DNA of 64,000 nt from Xanthomonas sacchari (GCF_040529065.1 NZ_CP132343.1:2356001-2420000), one strand, 5' to 3'. Positions 9,696 through 19,794 are shown, counted from the stretch's first letter. Translations and numbers: made by a program. The notes: generated by a model not told the origin, from the letters alone.

Positions 9696-9701
9696 TCTCC
9701 C

Positions 9702-12227
9702 ATGTCGTCCCCCGCCGTCGCTCCCGCTGTTGCCGTTTCGCCCGATTCCGCCGTCGATCCCGCGCTCGCCGCCGCCACCGTCGTGCACAAGTTCGGCGGC
9801 ACCTCGGTGGCCGATGCCGAACGCTACCGCCATGTCGCGCAACTGCTGCTGGCGCGCCCGGAGCGGTTCCAGGTCACCGTCGTCTCGGCGATGAAGGGCG
9901 TCACCGATGCCTTGATCGGCCTGGCCGAGCTGGCCGCGCGCGGCCACGGCGACTGGCGCGAGCGCTGGCACGAAACCCGCGCCCGCCATCGCGCCGCCGC
10001 CGTGGCGCTGCTCGGCGAGCACGCCGGCGCCACGGTGGAATGGCTGGACGCGCGCTTCGAGCACCTGGCCGAGATCCTCGCCGCGCTGGCGGTGATCGGC
10101 GAGCTGCCGCGGGAAGTGCTGGATCGCGTGCAGGGCCTGGGCGAGGTGTATTCGGCGCAACTGCTGGGCGACCACCTGCAGGCGCTGGGCGAGGACTGCG
10201 CGGTGCTGGACGCGCGCGAGGTGCTGGTGGTCGACCGCGGCGAGCTGGGCGTCGACGTGGACTGGGAAGCCAGCGCGCAGCGCCTGGCGCAGTGGCGCGC
10301 GCAGCACCCGCAGCAGCGCATCGTGGTCACCGGCTTCGTCGCCCGCGACCGCGCCGGCCGCATCACCACGCTCGGCCGCAACGGCAGCGACTACTCCGGC
10401 GCGATCTTCGCCGCGCTGTTCGAGGCGGCGGAACTGCATATCTGGACCGACGTCGACGGCGTGCTCTCGGCCGACCCGCGGGTGGTGCCCGAGGCGGTGC
10501 AACTGGAGACGCTCAGCTACGACGAAGCCTGCGAACTGGCGTACTTCGGCGCCAAGGTGGTGCATCCGCAGACCATGTCGCCGGCGATCGAGCGCGGCCT
10601 GCCGATCATCATCCGCAACACCTTCCAGCCCGAGCACCCGGGCACCCGCATCACCGCCAGCAGCGCCACCAGCGGCCCGATCAAGGGCCTGACCCTGAGC
10701 CCGGACCTGGCCGTGCTGAATCTGGAAGGCACCGGCCTGATCGGCGTGCCCGGCACCGCCGAACGCGTGTTCGCCGCGCTGCGCAACGCGCGGGTATCGG
10801 TGGTGATGATCTCGCAGGGTTCTTCCGAACATTCCATCTGCTGCGTGGTGCGGCAGAACGAGGCCGAGCGTGCGCGCGATGCGGTGCTCTCGGCCTTCGC
10901 CCACGAACTGGTGGTGGGCCAGGTGCAGCGCGTGCAACTGACCACCGGCATCAGCGTGCTGGCCGCGGTCGGCGACGGCATGGCCGGCCAGCCCGGCGTG
11001 GCCGCGCGCCTGTTCGAATCGCTCGGCCGCGCCCAGGTCAACATCCTGGCGATCGCGCAGGGCTCGTCCGAGCGCAACATCTCCGTGGCCATCGACAGCG
11101 CGCACGCGACCAAGGCGCTGCGCGCCGCGCATGCCGGCTTCTGGCTGTCGCCGCAGACCTTCTCGGTCGGCGTGATCGGGCCGGGCAACGTCGGTGCCGC
11201 GCTGCTGGACCAGTTGCGCGCGGCGCAGCCGCAATTGCTGGCCAAGGCCAACCTTGACCTGCGCCTGCGCGCGGTCGCCTCGCGCAGCACGATGCGCCTG
11301 GAGCCGCGCGCCTTCGCCGGCGACTGGCGGCAGGCGCTGGCGGCCGGGCAGCAGCCGACCGATCTGGACGCGTTCACCGCGCACCTGTTGTCGGCGCATC
11401 TGCCGCATGCGGTGATCATCGACTGCAGCGGCAGCGCCGACGTCGCCGACCGCTATGCCGGCTGGCTGGCCGCCGGCATCCACGTGGTGACCCCGAACAA
11501 ACAGGCCGGCGCCGGGCCGCTGCCGCGCTTCCACGCGATCCGCGCCGCGGCCGCGGCCAGCGGCGCGCGTTTCCGCTACGAGGCCACGGTCGGCGCCGGC
11601 CTGCCGGTGATCACCACCTTGCGCGACCTGGTCGATACCGGCGACGCCGTCACCGCGATCGAAGGCATCTTCTCCGGCACCCTGGCCTGGCTGTTCAACA
11701 AGTACGACGGCAGCGTGCCGTTCGCGCAGCTGGTGGCCGAGGCGCGCGGCATGGGCTACACCGAACCGGACCCGCGCGACGACCTGTCCGGCACCGACGT
11801 GGCGCGCAAGCTGGTGATCCTGGCGCGCGAGGCCGGGCACGAACTGAGCCTGGAGGACGTGGCAGTGGAAAGCCTGGTGCCGGAAGCGCTGCGGCAGGCC
11901 AGCGTGGACGATTTCATGGCGCGCCTGCACGAAGTCGATGCCGTCTTCGCGCAGCGCCTGCAGGCGGCCAAGGCGCGCGGCTGCGTGCTGCGCTACGTGG
12001 CGCGGCTGGCGCCGGGCCATGCGCCCAGCGTGGGCCTGGTGGAACTGCCGGCCGACCATGCCTTCGCCAACCTGCGCCTGACCGACAACGTCGTGCAGTT
12101 CACCACGCGCCGCTACTGCAATAATCCGCTGGTGGTACAGGGGCCGGGCGCCGGTCCCGAAGTGACCGCCGCCGGCGTGTTCGCCGACCTGCTGCGGGTG
12201 GCGGCGGGCGAGGGCGCGCGCCTGTGA
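9702..12227 (+). CDS. thrA: Bifunctional aspartokinase I / homoserine dehydrogenase I
   Basis: An 841-residue fusion (E. coli ThrA is 820) catalysing the first and third steps from aspartate to threonine. The kinase begins [19 protein letters not shown] near residue 27 and includes [22 protein letters not shown] (ATP/Asp site). Two ACT regulatory segments follow ([19 protein letters not shown] and [20 protein letters not shown]). The dehydrogenase begins near residue 488 with [15 protein letters not shown] and has [20 protein letters not shown] and [19 protein letters not shown]. The start at 9702 is set by the preceding GAGG and the leader layout. Threonine feedback is expected from the ACT domains. 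The stop overlaps the thrB GTG. Confidence 0.95.
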   Translation: MSSPAVAPAVAVSPDSAVDPALAAATVVHKFGGTSVADAERYRHVAQLLLARPERFQVTVVSAMKGVTDALIGLAELAARGHGDWRERWHETRARHRAAAVALLGEHAGATVEWLDARFEHLAEILAALAVIGELPREVLDRVQGLGEVYSAQLLGDHLQALGEDCAVLDAREVLVVDRGELGVDVDWEASAQRLAQWRAQHPQQRIVVTGFVARDRAGRITTLGRNGSDYSGAIFAALFEAAELHIWTDVDGVLSADPRVVPEAVQLETLSYDEACELAYFGAKVVHPQTMSPAIERGLPIIIRNTFQPEHPGTRITASSATSGPIKGLTLSPDLAVLNLEGTGLIGVPGTAERVFAALRNARVSVVMISQGSSEHSICCVVRQNEAERARDAVLSAFAHELVVGQVQRVQLTTGISVLAAVGDGMAGQPGVAARLFESLGRAQVNILAIAQGSSERNISVAIDSAHATKALRAAHAGFWLSPQTFSVGVIGPGNVGAALLDQLRAAQPQLLAKANLDLRLRAVASRSTMRLEPRAFAGDWRQALAAGQQPTDLDAFTAHLLSAHLPHAVIIDCSGSADVADRYAGWLAAGIHVVTPNKQAGAGPLPRFHAIRAAAAASGARFRYEATVGAGLPVITTLRDLVDTGDAVTAIEGIFSGTLAWLFNKYDGSVPFAQLVAEARGMGYTEPDPRDDLSGTDVARKLVILAREAGHELSLEDVAVESLVPEALRQASVDDFMARLHEVDAVFAQRLQAAKARGCVLRYVARLAPGHAPSVGLVELPADHAFANLRLTDNVVQFTTRRYCNNPLVVQGPGAGPEVTAAGVFADLLRVAAGEGARL

Positions 12228-13189
12228 GCCGGATGCAGACGCTGCCGGCTCACACCGTTGGCACGGTCGCGCCGACGCAGGCCCGCGCGTTCGCGCCGGC
12301 CTCGGTGGCCAACGTGGCAGTGGGGTTCGACCTGCTGGGCTACGCGGTGGAGGGTGTCGGCGACACGGTGACGGTGCGCCGCATCGATGCGCCCGAGGTG
12401 CGCATCGCTGCGATCCGCGGCACGACCGTGGCCTTGCCGTTGGAGGCGGCGCGCAATACCGCCGGTGCCGCGCTGATGTCGTTGCGCGAGGCCTTGGCGC
12501 TGCCGTTCGGCTTCGAACTGGAGATCGACAAGGGTATCCCGCTCAGTTCCGGCATGGGCGGCTCGGCCGCCTCGTGCGTGGCCGCGCTGGTGGCGGCCAA
12601 TGCCTTGTTGCCCGAGCCGCTATCGCGCGATGCACTGTATCGCTACGCGCTGGACGGCGAGGCGGTGGCCAGCGGCAGCCGCCACGGCGACAACCTCGGC
12701 CCGATGCTGCTGGGCGGGCTGGTGCTGTCGACCCTGGAGCGGCTGGTGCCGGTACCGGTGCCAAGCGGCTGGCACAGCCTGCTGGTGCACCCGGATGCGA
12801 CGTTGGAGACGCGCCATGCGCGCGCTGCGTTGGCCGGGGAATACCGGCTCGGCGAGTTCGTGGCGCAGAGCGCGAACCTGGCGTTGGTGTTGGCCGGTTG
12901 CCATGCCGGCGACGAGGCGCTGGTACGCGCCGGCCTGCGCGACGTGCTGATCGAGCCACGCCGTGCGCCTTTGATCGTCGGCTTCGACGCGGCCAAGGCA
13001 GCGGCGCTGTCGGCGGGGGCGATGGGCGCGGGCATTTCCGGCGCTGGTCCCAGCGTCTTCGCCTGGTTCGCCAGCCGCGCCGAGGCGGAGGCGGCTGCAC
13101 CGGCGGTGCAGTCGGCTTTCGCGGATGCGGGCTTCGGCAGCCAGCATTGGGTTTCGCCGCTGCAGTGTGCGGGCGCGATGTTGCTGTAG
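12224..13189 (+). CDS. thrB: Homoserine kinase (GHMP family)
   Basis: Phosphorylates homoserine with ATP, fourth step of threonine synthesis. The 321-residue protein has the GHMP substrate motif [20 protein letters not shown] near residue 20, the ATP loop [14 protein letters not shown] near residue 105 and the C-terminal [15 protein letters not shown] motif. GTG at 12224 overlaps the thrA stop as GTGA; an ATG nine bases further in is an alternative. An 865-nt repeat-rich gap, not the usual overlap, separates it from thrC. Confidence 0.95.
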   Translation: MSRMQTLPAHTVGTVAPTQARAFAPASVANVAVGFDLLGYAVEGVGDTVTVRRIDAPEVRIAAIRGTTVALPLEAARNTAGAALMSLREALALPFGFELEIDKGIPLSSGMGGSAASCVAALVAANALLPEPLSRDALYRYALDGEAVASGSRHGDNLGPMLLGGLVLSTLERLVPVPVPSGWHSLLVHPDATLETRHARAALAGEYRLGEFVAQSANLALVLAGCHAGDEALVRAGLRDVLIEPRRAPLIVGFDAAKAAALSAGAMGAGISGAGPSVFAWFASRAEAEAAAPAVQSAFADAGFGSQHWVSPLQCAGAMLL

Positions 13190-13199
13190 CCACTTATTG

Positions 13200-14018
13200 G
13201 AGCGGTGCGTTGTCGGCGCCGCTGTTGTTAGTGTCGTTGCTGTTGCTGTTGCTGATTTCGAATTTGCTGTTGCTGTTGCTGATTTCGAATTTGCTGTTGC
13301 TGTTGCTGTCGCTGTTGCTTTGGTCGTTGCTTTGCTGTTGCTGTTGCCGTACCGGGTTCCCTTCCGAAGCGGCGGCCATCGCGGGGAAAAACCCGAAGGG
13401 CGGCGTACATGGATGTACGCCGTCCGCGGCAGGGGCAGGATGCCCCTTCCGCGGATCCCCGCGATGGACGCGGACCCGGAGCGCGCAGCGCGGAGGGCGC
13501 GAGGCAGGGCGCGCTTTCTTTTGGTTACTTTTCTTTGCGCGAGCAAAGAAAAGTAACTCGCCGCAAGGCGAAAGCTGTTGCTGTTGCTTGATTTTTGCGT
13601 GTCGGACGAGCGGAACTTGTAGGAGCGGCTTCAGCCGCGACAGATGCTCCGCCTGTCGGTCTATGTCGCGCCTGAAGCCGCTGTTACGCAGAGCATCAAA
13701 GCAACAGCTTCCGCTAACGCGGGTCACTTTTCTTTGCTTGTGCAAAGAAAAGTAACCAAAAGAAAGCACACCCCGCAGCGCGCCCTCCGCGCTGACGCGC
13801 TCCGGGTCCGCAGCCACGACGGGCATTTTTCGACGGCACATCCATGTGCCGGCGAAAAACGACGCGCATCCTGCGCGTCGCCCTCCGGGTATTCGCCCGC
13901 CGCGGCTGCCGCGCCGAGGGGGCCCCGGGTGAAGCAGAAGCGCAACAGCCAAAGCAACAGCAACAGCTAGAGCAACAGCCAAAGCCAAAGCCAAAGCCAA
14001 AGCCAAAGCCAAGAATGC
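13200..14018. repeat. Nested inverted and simple repeats between thrB and thrC
   Basis: Left arm: GCTGTT/GTTGCT-rich microsatellite with a 27-bp unit containing ATTTCGAATTT repeated at 13250-13310. Right arm: the complementary AGCAAC motif plus six copies of AAAGCC (13974-14010). Inside lie two copies, in opposite orientation, of a block with CTTTCTTTTGGTTACTTTTC and a perfect stem (CTTTGC/GCAAAG) near 13518-13556 and 13725-13768, each preceded by a GC-rich stretch with GGATGTACGCC or ACATCCATGTG palindromes. Two opposed REP palindromes (13619-13641 and 13665-13687) sit at the centre. Frames run open through it, but the proteins are low-complexity and I do not call a gene. Confidence 0.75.
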
Positions 14019-14054
14019 CAGTGCGATCGAAATTCCCCTGCCGATGGAACCCCC

Positions 14055-15356
14055 ATGAACTTCATTTCCACCCGTAACGCCGCACCCGCCGTCTCGCTCA
14101 GCCAGGCCATCGCCGCCGGCCTCGCCCCCGATGGTGGCCTGTACGTGCCCGAGCGCATGCCCGCCGCCCGCGACCTGCGCGCCGGTGCCAGCCTTGCCGA
14201 GACCGCCGCGGAGCTGCTGGCGCCGTTCTTCGAGGGCGACGCCCTGGCCGCGGAACTGCCGGCGATCTGCGCCGAAGCCTTCGACTTCCCTGCGCCCCTG
14301 CAGCCGCTGGCCACCCCCGGCGACCACGCGCTGGAGTTGTTCCATGGGCCGACTGCCGCGTTCAAGGACTTCGGCGCCCGTTTCCTGGCGGCCTGCCTGA
14401 CCCGCCTGCGGCGCGGTGCGGCGACGCCGCTGACCATCCTGGTCGCCACCTCCGGCGATACCGGCGCCGCGGTCGCGGCCGCGTTCCATCGCCAGCCCGG
14501 GCTGCGCGTGGTGGTGCTGTATCCGGACGGGCGCGTGTCGCCGCGGCAAGCGCATCAACTCGGCTGCTTCGGCGACAACATCCACGCCCTGCGCGTGGCT
14601 GGCTCCTTCGACGACTGCCAGGCGCTGGTCAAGCAAGCCCTGAACGATGCCGAGCTGCAGGCGCAGGCGCCGTTGAGTTCGGCCAACAGCATCAGCCTGG
14701 GGCGCTTGTTGCCGCAGATGAGCTATTACTCGCATGCAGCGCTGCAGCACCACGCCGCGCATGCGCAGCCGCTGAACCTGGTGGTGCCCACCGGCAACCT
14801 GGGCAATGCGCTGGCCGCGATCCTGGCGCGGACGCTGGGCGTGCCACTGGGCCGGATCGTGCTGGCCACCAACGCCAACCGCGTGCTGCCGGACTTCTTC
14901 GCCGGCGCCGACTATGCGCCGCAGCCCAGTGTGGCGACCCTGGCCAATGCGATGGACGTCGGCGCGCCGAGCAACGTCGAGCGTCTGCGCTGGCTGTACC
15001 AGGGGGACGACGCCACGCTGCGTACCCAGTTCCAGGCCTACTCGGTGGACGATGCGCAGATCCGCCAGACCATCGGCGAGCGCTTCCGCCGCTACGGCGA
15101 GGTGCATTGCCCGCACACCGCCACCGCGCTGCACGTGCTGCAGCAACTGCGCGCCGAGGGCGCCGAGGCCGACGCCGGCGACTGGGCGGTGGCGGCCACT
15201 GCGCATCCGGCCAAGTTCGAAGGGGTGGTGGAGCCGCTGATCGGGCAGCCGGTGCCGGTGCCGCCGGCATTGGCGGCGTTGCTGCAGCGGCCGGCGCAGG
15301 CCGAGCCGATCGCGCCGGACTACGCGGCCTTGCGCGCGCGATTGCTGGCCGGCTGA
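14055..15356 (+). CDS. thrC: Threonine synthase
   Basis: PLP enzyme converting O-phosphohomoserine to threonine. The 433-residue protein starts MNFISTRNAAPAVSLSQAI and has the family pattern APDGGLYVPERMP, the PLP lysine in LFHGPTAAFKDFGARF (about residue 103), TILVATSGDTGAAVA (phosphate cup), FSSANSISLGRLLPQ-type core and VPTGNLGNALAAI. Size matches the E. coli type (428). It belongs to the thr pathway with thrA and thrB but is displaced from thrB by repeats, so it may depend on read-through or a promoter inside the repeat block. Confidence 0.95.
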   Translation: MNFISTRNAAPAVSLSQAIAAGLAPDGGLYVPERMPAARDLRAGASLAETAAELLAPFFEGDALAAELPAICAEAFDFPAPLQPLATPGDHALELFHGPTAAFKDFGARFLAACLTRLRRGAATPLTILVATSGDTGAAVAAAFHRQPGLRVVVLYPDGRVSPRQAHQLGCFGDNIHALRVAGSFDDCQALVKQALNDAELQAQAPLSSANSISLGRLLPQMSYYSHAALQHHAAHAQPLNLVVPTGNLGNALAAILARTLGVPLGRIVLATNANRVLPDFFAGADYAPQPSVATLANAMDVGAPSNVERLRWLYQGDDATLRTQFQAYSVDDAQIRQTIGERFRRYGEVHCPHTATALHVLQQLRAEGAEADAGDWAVAATAHPAKFEGVVEPLIGQPVPVPPALAALLQRPAQAEPIAPDYAALRARLLAG

Positions 15357-15392
15357 GCGGCACGTGGGCGATGTCGCCTGCGCACGTGTGGC

Positions 15393-15707
15393 TCAGTCGG
15401 ACGGCTGCAGCCGCTGCCAGGCGGCCAGGACGATGCCGCGCACCTGCAGCCAGTCCAGGCGCGAGCGCGGGTGGTCGCGCAGGAACACGTCGCGCAGTTG
15501 CGCGACCACGTCCTCCACGCGTTGGCCGTGGTACTTGAGGTAGGCGTCGTAGGCCAGCTTCAGCGCCGGCTCGTAGTCGTGGAACGTGTAACCAGGCTGA
15601 TGGAAGGGGCTGTGTACGAACTGCGCCTTCCAGAACTCCAGTTCGCGCTCGCGATCCAGCATCACGCAGGCGCGCGAGGCGTGTTGCATCTCGATGGCGA
15701 CGGCCAT
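15393..15707 (-). CDS. Conserved small protein of unknown function
   Basis: A 104-residue soluble protein, MAVAIEMQHASRACVML to WQRLQPSD, with several aromatic residues in the middle (FHQPGYTFHDYEPALKLAYDAYLKYHGQ). It looks helical, with no signal or membrane segment. The ATG at 15707 is preceded by a strong GGAGGG ribosome site, which decides the start over an upstream frame extension. I do not recognise a family. It is convergent with thrC, 36 nt apart. Confidence 0.6.
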   Translation of the reverse strand: MAVAIEMQHASRACVMLDRERELEFWKAQFVHSPFHQPGYTFHDYEPALKLAYDAYLKYHGQRVEDVVAQLRDVFLRDHPRSRLDWLQVRGIVLAAWQRLQPSD

Positions 15708-15894
15708 GTTGGCCCTCCGAGTGGTCCCCCCCACCGGCACCGCGGCGGCGCCGCAGGTGTATTGCGCACGCAGTCTAAGCCGGCAGGACGCCGCTGCCGC
15801 GAGGGCCGGCTGAAGCGTTCAGAGCGGGCGCGGCGGCAGCGTTGCACGCGCTGGCAGGCAGGCGACCCGTCGGCCGCCAGCGGAGGTTACACGG

Positions 15895-15940
15895 TTGTCC
15901 ACACGCGATGTGGAGCGTTGCCCTGGAATCCTGTGGATAA
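15895..15940. promoter_or_regulatory. Pair of convergent DnaA-box sequences
   Basis: TTGTCCACA (15895-15903, one mismatch to TTATCCACA) and, on the opposite strand, a perfect consensus box read as TGTGGATAA (15932-15940), 28 bp apart. They lie in the 300-nt gap between the small unknown gene and fnr. A DnaA-titration or regulatory site is possible; no replication gene is near, so an origin is unlikely. Two 9-mers could also occur by chance. Confidence 0.4.
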
Positions 15941-15978
15941 CTGGCCAGGCGCCGCACGGCGTCAGTGCCTGCAGCGGC

Positions 15979-15997
15979 GTGGCGAAAAAATCGCCAC
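15979..15997 (-). terminator. Hairpin just after fnr, possible terminator
   Basis: Perfect 7-bp stem GTGGCGA/TCGCCAC with a 5-nt loop of identical bases, 10 nt after the fnr stop when read on the minus strand. The T run lies in the loop rather than after the stem, so it is not a textbook terminator. Confidence 0.4.
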
Positions 15998-16007
15998 CTC
16001 GGTCCGC

Positions 16008-16763
16008 TCAGTCTTCGTCCGACGCCAGCCGGTGCAGCGCGGCGAAGTCGCGGATCTCGACCACGTGCAGTTGCGGCAAGGCGATCAGGCCCTGTTGGCG
16101 CAGCTTGGTGAAGGTGCGGCTGACCGTTTCCATGGTCAGGCCGAGATGGTCGGCGATGTCGCCGCGGCCCATCGGCAGCACCACCTTGTTGCCGGCATCG
16201 CCCTGGCGTGCGGCGCGGGCGGCGAGCTTGAGCAGGAAATCGGCCAGTTTCTCGGCCGGTTGCAGACGCGCCAGCGCCAGCGCCGCGTCCTGCGCCGCGT
16301 CCAGTTCCAGGCAGGCGCGCTGGAGCAGCTTGCGCTCCAGGTGCGGAAACTGGCTGCGCAACTGCTGCATCTGCGCCACCGGCACCCGGCACACCCGGCT
16401 GTCGGCGATGGCTTCGATGTCGTGGCGGTGCCGGGCCGATTCGCTCAGGCCCACGTAGTCGCCGGGCAGCACGAAGCCTGCCACCTGGCGACGGCCGTCG
16501 GCGAGGGTACGGACCAGGCGCAGCGCGCCGGCGGTGACGGTATAGACCGCCTGCCGCGCCTCGCCGGTGCGCGCCAGGGTGGCGCCGGCGGAGTAGGTCA
16601 GCGAGGTGGTGACCCGTTCCAGCGCCTGCACCTCGTCGCAGGCCAGCGCCGAGCAGATCGCCAGGTGGCGGACCGCGCAATGCAGGCATTCGTTGCCGTG
16701 CGGCGCGCGCGGGGCGGCCGGTTCGGCGTAGGGCAGGGCGAATCCGGAAGGAGGCCTGTTCAT
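16008..16763 (-). CDS. fnr: FNR/CRP-family transcription regulator with Fe-S cysteines
   Basis: A 251-residue regulator. The N-terminus has cysteines 26, 29 and 37 (ECLHCAVRHLAIC), a C-x2-C-x7-C spacing seen in FnrN/FnrL-type sensors, and a fourth at 125 (DSRVCRVP) at the position of E. coli FNR Cys122. All four ligands for an oxygen-sensing [4Fe-4S] cluster are therefore present. The C-terminal helix-turn-helix (DIADHLGLTMETVSRTFTKL) has the E..SR recognition residues that read TTGAT half-sites. It should switch genes for low-oxygen life. It is divergent from hisS. Confidence 0.88.
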   Translation of the reverse strand: MNRPPSGFALPYAEPAAPRAPHGNECLHCAVRHLAICSALACDEVQALERVTTSLTYSAGATLARTGEARQAVYTVTAGALRLVRTLADGRRQVAGFVLPGDYVGLSESARHRHDIEAIADSRVCRVPVAQMQQLRSQFPHLERKLLQRACLELDAAQDAALALARLQPAEKLADFLLKLAARAARQGDAGNKVVLPMGRGDIADHLGLTMETVSRTFTKLRQQGLIALPQLHVVEIRDFAALHRLASDED

Positions 16764-16874
16764 GGGCGTGGCAGCGGCTTCGGCACCCGCGAATGATACG
16801 CCGATGCGGTCGGGCGTGGCCGGTGCGGCTAGAATTGGCATCCCGCTCGCCCCCGAATCGCAGGAGTTCCGCAC

Positions 16875-18275
16875 GTGATCAAGCCCCGTACGCCGCCCGG
16901 CATCATGGAATTGCTGCCGCTCGAGCAGATCGCGTTCCAGCGCATGCTGGACGTCATCCGCCGCAATTACGAGCGGTTCGGGTTCCTGCCGGTGGAGACG
17001 CCGGTGTTCGAGCTGTCCGATGTGCTGCTGACCAAGTCCGGCGGCGAGACCGAGCGCCAGGTGTACTTCGTGCAGTCCACCGGCGCGCTGGCCAATGCCG
17101 CGGCCGAGGGCGCCGAGGGCGGGCTGCCGGAACTGGCGCTGCGCTTCGACCTGACCGTCCCGCTGGCCCGCTATGTGGCCGAGCACGAGCACGAGCTGAG
17201 CTTCCCGTTCCGCCGCTACCAGATGCAGCGCGTGTACCGCGGCGAGCGCGCCCAGCGCGGTCGTTTCCGTGAGTTCTACCAGTGCGACATCGACGTGATC
17301 GGCAAGGACGCGCTGAGCATCCGCTACGACGCCGAGGTGCTGGCGGTGATCCACGCGGTGTTCGCCGAGCTGGGCATCGGCGATTTCGCCGTGCAGTTGA
17401 ACAACCGCAAGCTGATGCGCGGCTTCTTCGAGAGCCTGGGCGTGGCCGAGGGCGAGCGCCAGCTCGCGGTGCTGCGCGAGGTCGACAAGCTGGACAAGCG
17501 CGGCGCCGACTACGTGCGCGAGACGCTCACCGGCGAGGGCTTCGGCATTCCCGCCGCGCAGGTGCAGCGCATCCTCGACTTCGTTGCGGTGCGCTCCAGC
17601 GGGCATGCCGATGCGCTGGCGCGGCTGCAGGCGCTGGAGGCCGACGCCGCTTCCAGTGCGATCCTGCGCGAGGGCGTGGCCGAACTGCGCGAGGTGCTGG
17701 CGCTGGTCAAGGCGCTGGGCGTGCCGGAGAGCGCTTACTGCCTGAACTTCTCCATCGCCCGCGGCCTGGACTACTACACCGGCACCGTCTACGAGACCCT
17801 GCTGACCGACTACCCGCAGATCGGCTCGATCTGCTCGGGCGGCCGCTACGAGGACCTGGCCAGCCACTACAGCAAGTCCAAGCTGCCCGGCGTGGGCATC
17901 TCCATCGGCCTGACCCGGCTGTTCTGGCAGTTGCGCGAGGCCGGGCTGATCGACGGCATCGCCTCCAGCAGCGTGCAGGCGATGGTGGCGCTGATGGACG
18001 AGGCCAAGCTCGACGACGCGCTGGACATCGCGCGGCGCCTGCGCGCCGGCGGCATCAACACCGAAGTGCAGATGGAGCCGAAGAAGATCGGCAAGCAGTT
18101 CCAGTACGCGGCCCGCGCCGGCATCCGCTTCGTGGTGCTGGCCGGCGACGACGAACTGGCGCGCGGCGTGGTCGCGGTCAAGGACCTGCTGCGCGAGCAG
18201 CAGTTCGAGGTCGCCCGCGACGAGCTGGCCAGCACGCTGCAGGTGGAACTGGAGCAGGCCAAGGTCATGGCCTGA
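16875..18275 (+). CDS. hisS: Histidyl-tRNA synthetase
   Basis: Charges tRNA-His. The 466-residue class II synthetase has motif 2 [25 protein letters not shown], the histidine motif [13 protein letters not shown] and motif 3 [29 protein letters not shown] precedes motif 2. It is about 40 residues longer than the E. coli enzyme, and [12 protein letters not shown] resembles the eukaryote/Bacteroidetes-like branch more than the E. coli RQFHQ type. Start is GTG at 16875, supported by CAGGAG eight bases upstream. Stand-alone gene divergent from fnr. Confidence 0.95.
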   Translation: MIKPRTPPGIMELLPLEQIAFQRMLDVIRRNYERFGFLPVETPVFELSDVLLTKSGGETERQVYFVQSTGALANAAAEGAEGGLPELALRFDLTVPLARYVAEHEHELSFPFRRYQMQRVYRGERAQRGRFREFYQCDIDVIGKDALSIRYDAEVLAVIHAVFAELGIGDFAVQLNNRKLMRGFFESLGVAEGERQLAVLREVDKLDKRGADYVRETLTGEGFGIPAAQVQRILDFVAVRSSGHADALARLQALEADAASSAILREGVAELREVLALVKALGVPESAYCLNFSIARGLDYYTGTVYETLLTDYPQIGSICSGGRYEDLASHYSKSKLPGVGISIGLTRLFWQLREAGLIDGIASSSVQAMVALMDEAKLDDALDIARRLRAGGINTEVQMEPKKIGKQFQYAARAGIRFVVLAGDDELARGVVAVKDLLREQQFEVARDELASTLQVELEQAKVMA

Positions 18276-18320
18276 GTCTGTCGGCGGCCGGCGACGGCCG
18301 CCGCGCTGTGCAGGATTCTC

Positions 18321-18343
18321 GTAGGAGCGGCGTCAGCCGCGAC
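18321..18343 (+). repeat. REP-like palindrome
   Basis: One copy of the 23-bp element of the GTAGGAGCGGC.TCAGCCGCGAC type (here with G in place of T in the middle). Other copies in this window: 13619-13641, 13665-13687 (opposite), 54478-54500, 63441-63463, and variants at 54425-54447 and 63378-63400. The element lies in the convergent hisS/18389 gap. Confidence 0.8.
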
Positions 18344-18388
18344 CAGCATGGCCGGTAAACCCGGCCGTGGCTGATCCCCAAGCGCGGG

Positions 18389-19612
18389 CTACAGCAGGCC
18401 CGCGCCCTGCAGCATCGCCTTCAGCGCACGCCGCTGCGCGGCGTCGTCCGCCGGCCACCCATGCAATTGCGCGACCATCTTGCCGTCGCGCACCAGAAAG
18501 AACGTCGGCATGCGCCATTCGCGCGGCAACAGCGGCCATTCCTCCACGTCGTAGAGCGGGTGCAGCGGCGTCTGCGGCTGCGCCTGGTTCCAGGCGCGCA
18601 GTGCCTCCAGGTCCTCGCTGCCGGGTGGCAGGGTCAGCCACAGCGCATGGCGGCGGAACGCCGGGCCCAGTTCGGGATCGGCGGCAATGGCGCGTGCGGC
18701 GTCGGCGGCGAAATGGCAGCCGGCGGTGACCAGGAGTTGGGTCGGCCCCAGATCGATGCGCTGCCGGTGCAGGGTGCGGCCATCGGCGTCCAGCGACCAG
18801 AGCGTCGGCCCTTGCGTCGCTGCGCCCAGGCGGTCCTCGAAGCGCAGCCAATGCGGCCAGTCGGCGCTGCCGCCATCGGCCAGCAGGCGCCGTGCGTCGT
18901 CCACACGATGCGCGAGCAGCAGCGCGTTGCCGGCGTCGTCCACCTGCGCCGCGCTGGCCTGGCCGCGGTGCCGCAACTGCGCCAACACCTGCAGTTGCGT
19001 GTCCAGTCCCGCCGGGGTGGGGCGCAGCGCGTAGGTCGCGACGACGGCCCGATACAGAAGGTCCAGCGCGGTATCGTCCGATTGCGCGAGGGCCGCCGGG
19101 TCGAATGCTTCGGGCAGGGCGCTGCGCACGGCGGGCCAGGGATCGCGTCCAGTGCGGCGCAGGCCGTCCAGATTCCGGTTGTAGATGTTGTAGCGGCGCT
19201 CCAGGTCGCCGATGGGGGCGGCGGGATCGTGGGCACGCGGCTGCGTCGCCCAGTGCGGCAAGCTCTCGGCGTAGCGCTCGGCGCCGAACAGGGCCAGCAG
19301 TGCGCGGCCCTGTTCGCGGGTGAGCTGCGGCAGATCCTGTGTATCGAATCCGCCCAGGCCGTTGCGCCCGAACACCAGGCCGTCGAGAAAGCGCTCGCGG
19401 GCGCCGGGCGTGAGGGCGTCCAGGGGCGTGGCCTGGCCGGCGTGGGCGCGCAGGTAGGCCTGGAGCTGGGCGGTGGAGCGGATCGGCAGTCCTGGCGCAG
19501 TGGCCGCGGTGTCGCCGCTTGCGGCTCCTTGGACGGGAGGCGCTGGCGGCGGCTGCGCCACTGCCTGTGTCACCAAGCAAAGGGCAAGAGCAGCAAAACA
19601 CGCATGGCGCAT
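18389..19612 (-). CDS. Exported protein of unknown function with thioredoxin-like C-terminus
   Basis: A 407-residue protein. Residues 1-20 form a signal peptide (cleavage after AVA). A Pro/Ala-rich linker is followed by a helical region with no recognised motif. The last 120 residues look like a thioredoxin fold of the TlpA/DsbC type: TQLLVTAGCHFAADAAR, where a single cysteine takes the place of a CxxC pair, and a cis-proline-like EWRMPTFFLVRDGKMVAQLHGWP. With only one cysteine, redox activity of the usual kind is unlikely. It is divergent from yerC. Function not assigned. Confidence 0.7.
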   Translation of the reverse strand: MRHACFAALALCLVTQAVAQPPPAPPVQGAASGDTAATAPGLPIRSTAQLQAYLRAHAGQATPLDALTPGARERFLDGLVFGRNGLGGFDTQDLPQLTREQGRALLALFGAERYAESLPHWATQPRAHDPAAPIGDLERRYNIYNRNLDGLRRTGRDPWPAVRSALPEAFDPAALAQSDDTALDLLYRAVVATYALRPTPAGLDTQLQVLAQLRHRGQASAAQVDDAGNALLLAHRVDDARRLLADGGSADWPHWLRFEDRLGAATQGPTLWSLDADGRTLHRQRIDLGPTQLLVTAGCHFAADAARAIAADPELGPAFRRHALWLTLPPGSEDLEALRAWNQAQPQTPLHPLYDVEEWPLLPREWRMPTFFLVRDGKMVAQLHGWPADDAAQRRALKAMLQGAGLL

Positions 19613-19794
19613 GCGGCACTCCAGAAGGGGCAGCGGTTAGTGCCGATCCTAGCGGCTGCCGGGTACTCCTTCCATGCGCTGCCGGTGGCGTCTGCACGCG
19701 GCGTGAGGCCGGATCGCGGCAACGCGTAGGGCGCCAGAACCCGCAACAGGATAGCCCGGAGGCTGAATGCCAGGTCGTTGCGACCCACGCAGGC

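Noticed and set aside
9642-12059. 805-codon minus-strand frame opposite thrA
   Set aside because: Antisense shadow of thrA with low-complexity composition and no motif.
13125-15206. Open frames through the thrB-thrC repeat block in both directions
   Set aside because: They encode Gln-, Leu- or Lys-rich microsatellite peptides and antisense of thrC.
15895-15940. DnaA boxes as a replication origin
   Set aside because: Only two boxes, no AT-rich unwinding region and no dnaA, dnaN or parAB genes nearby.
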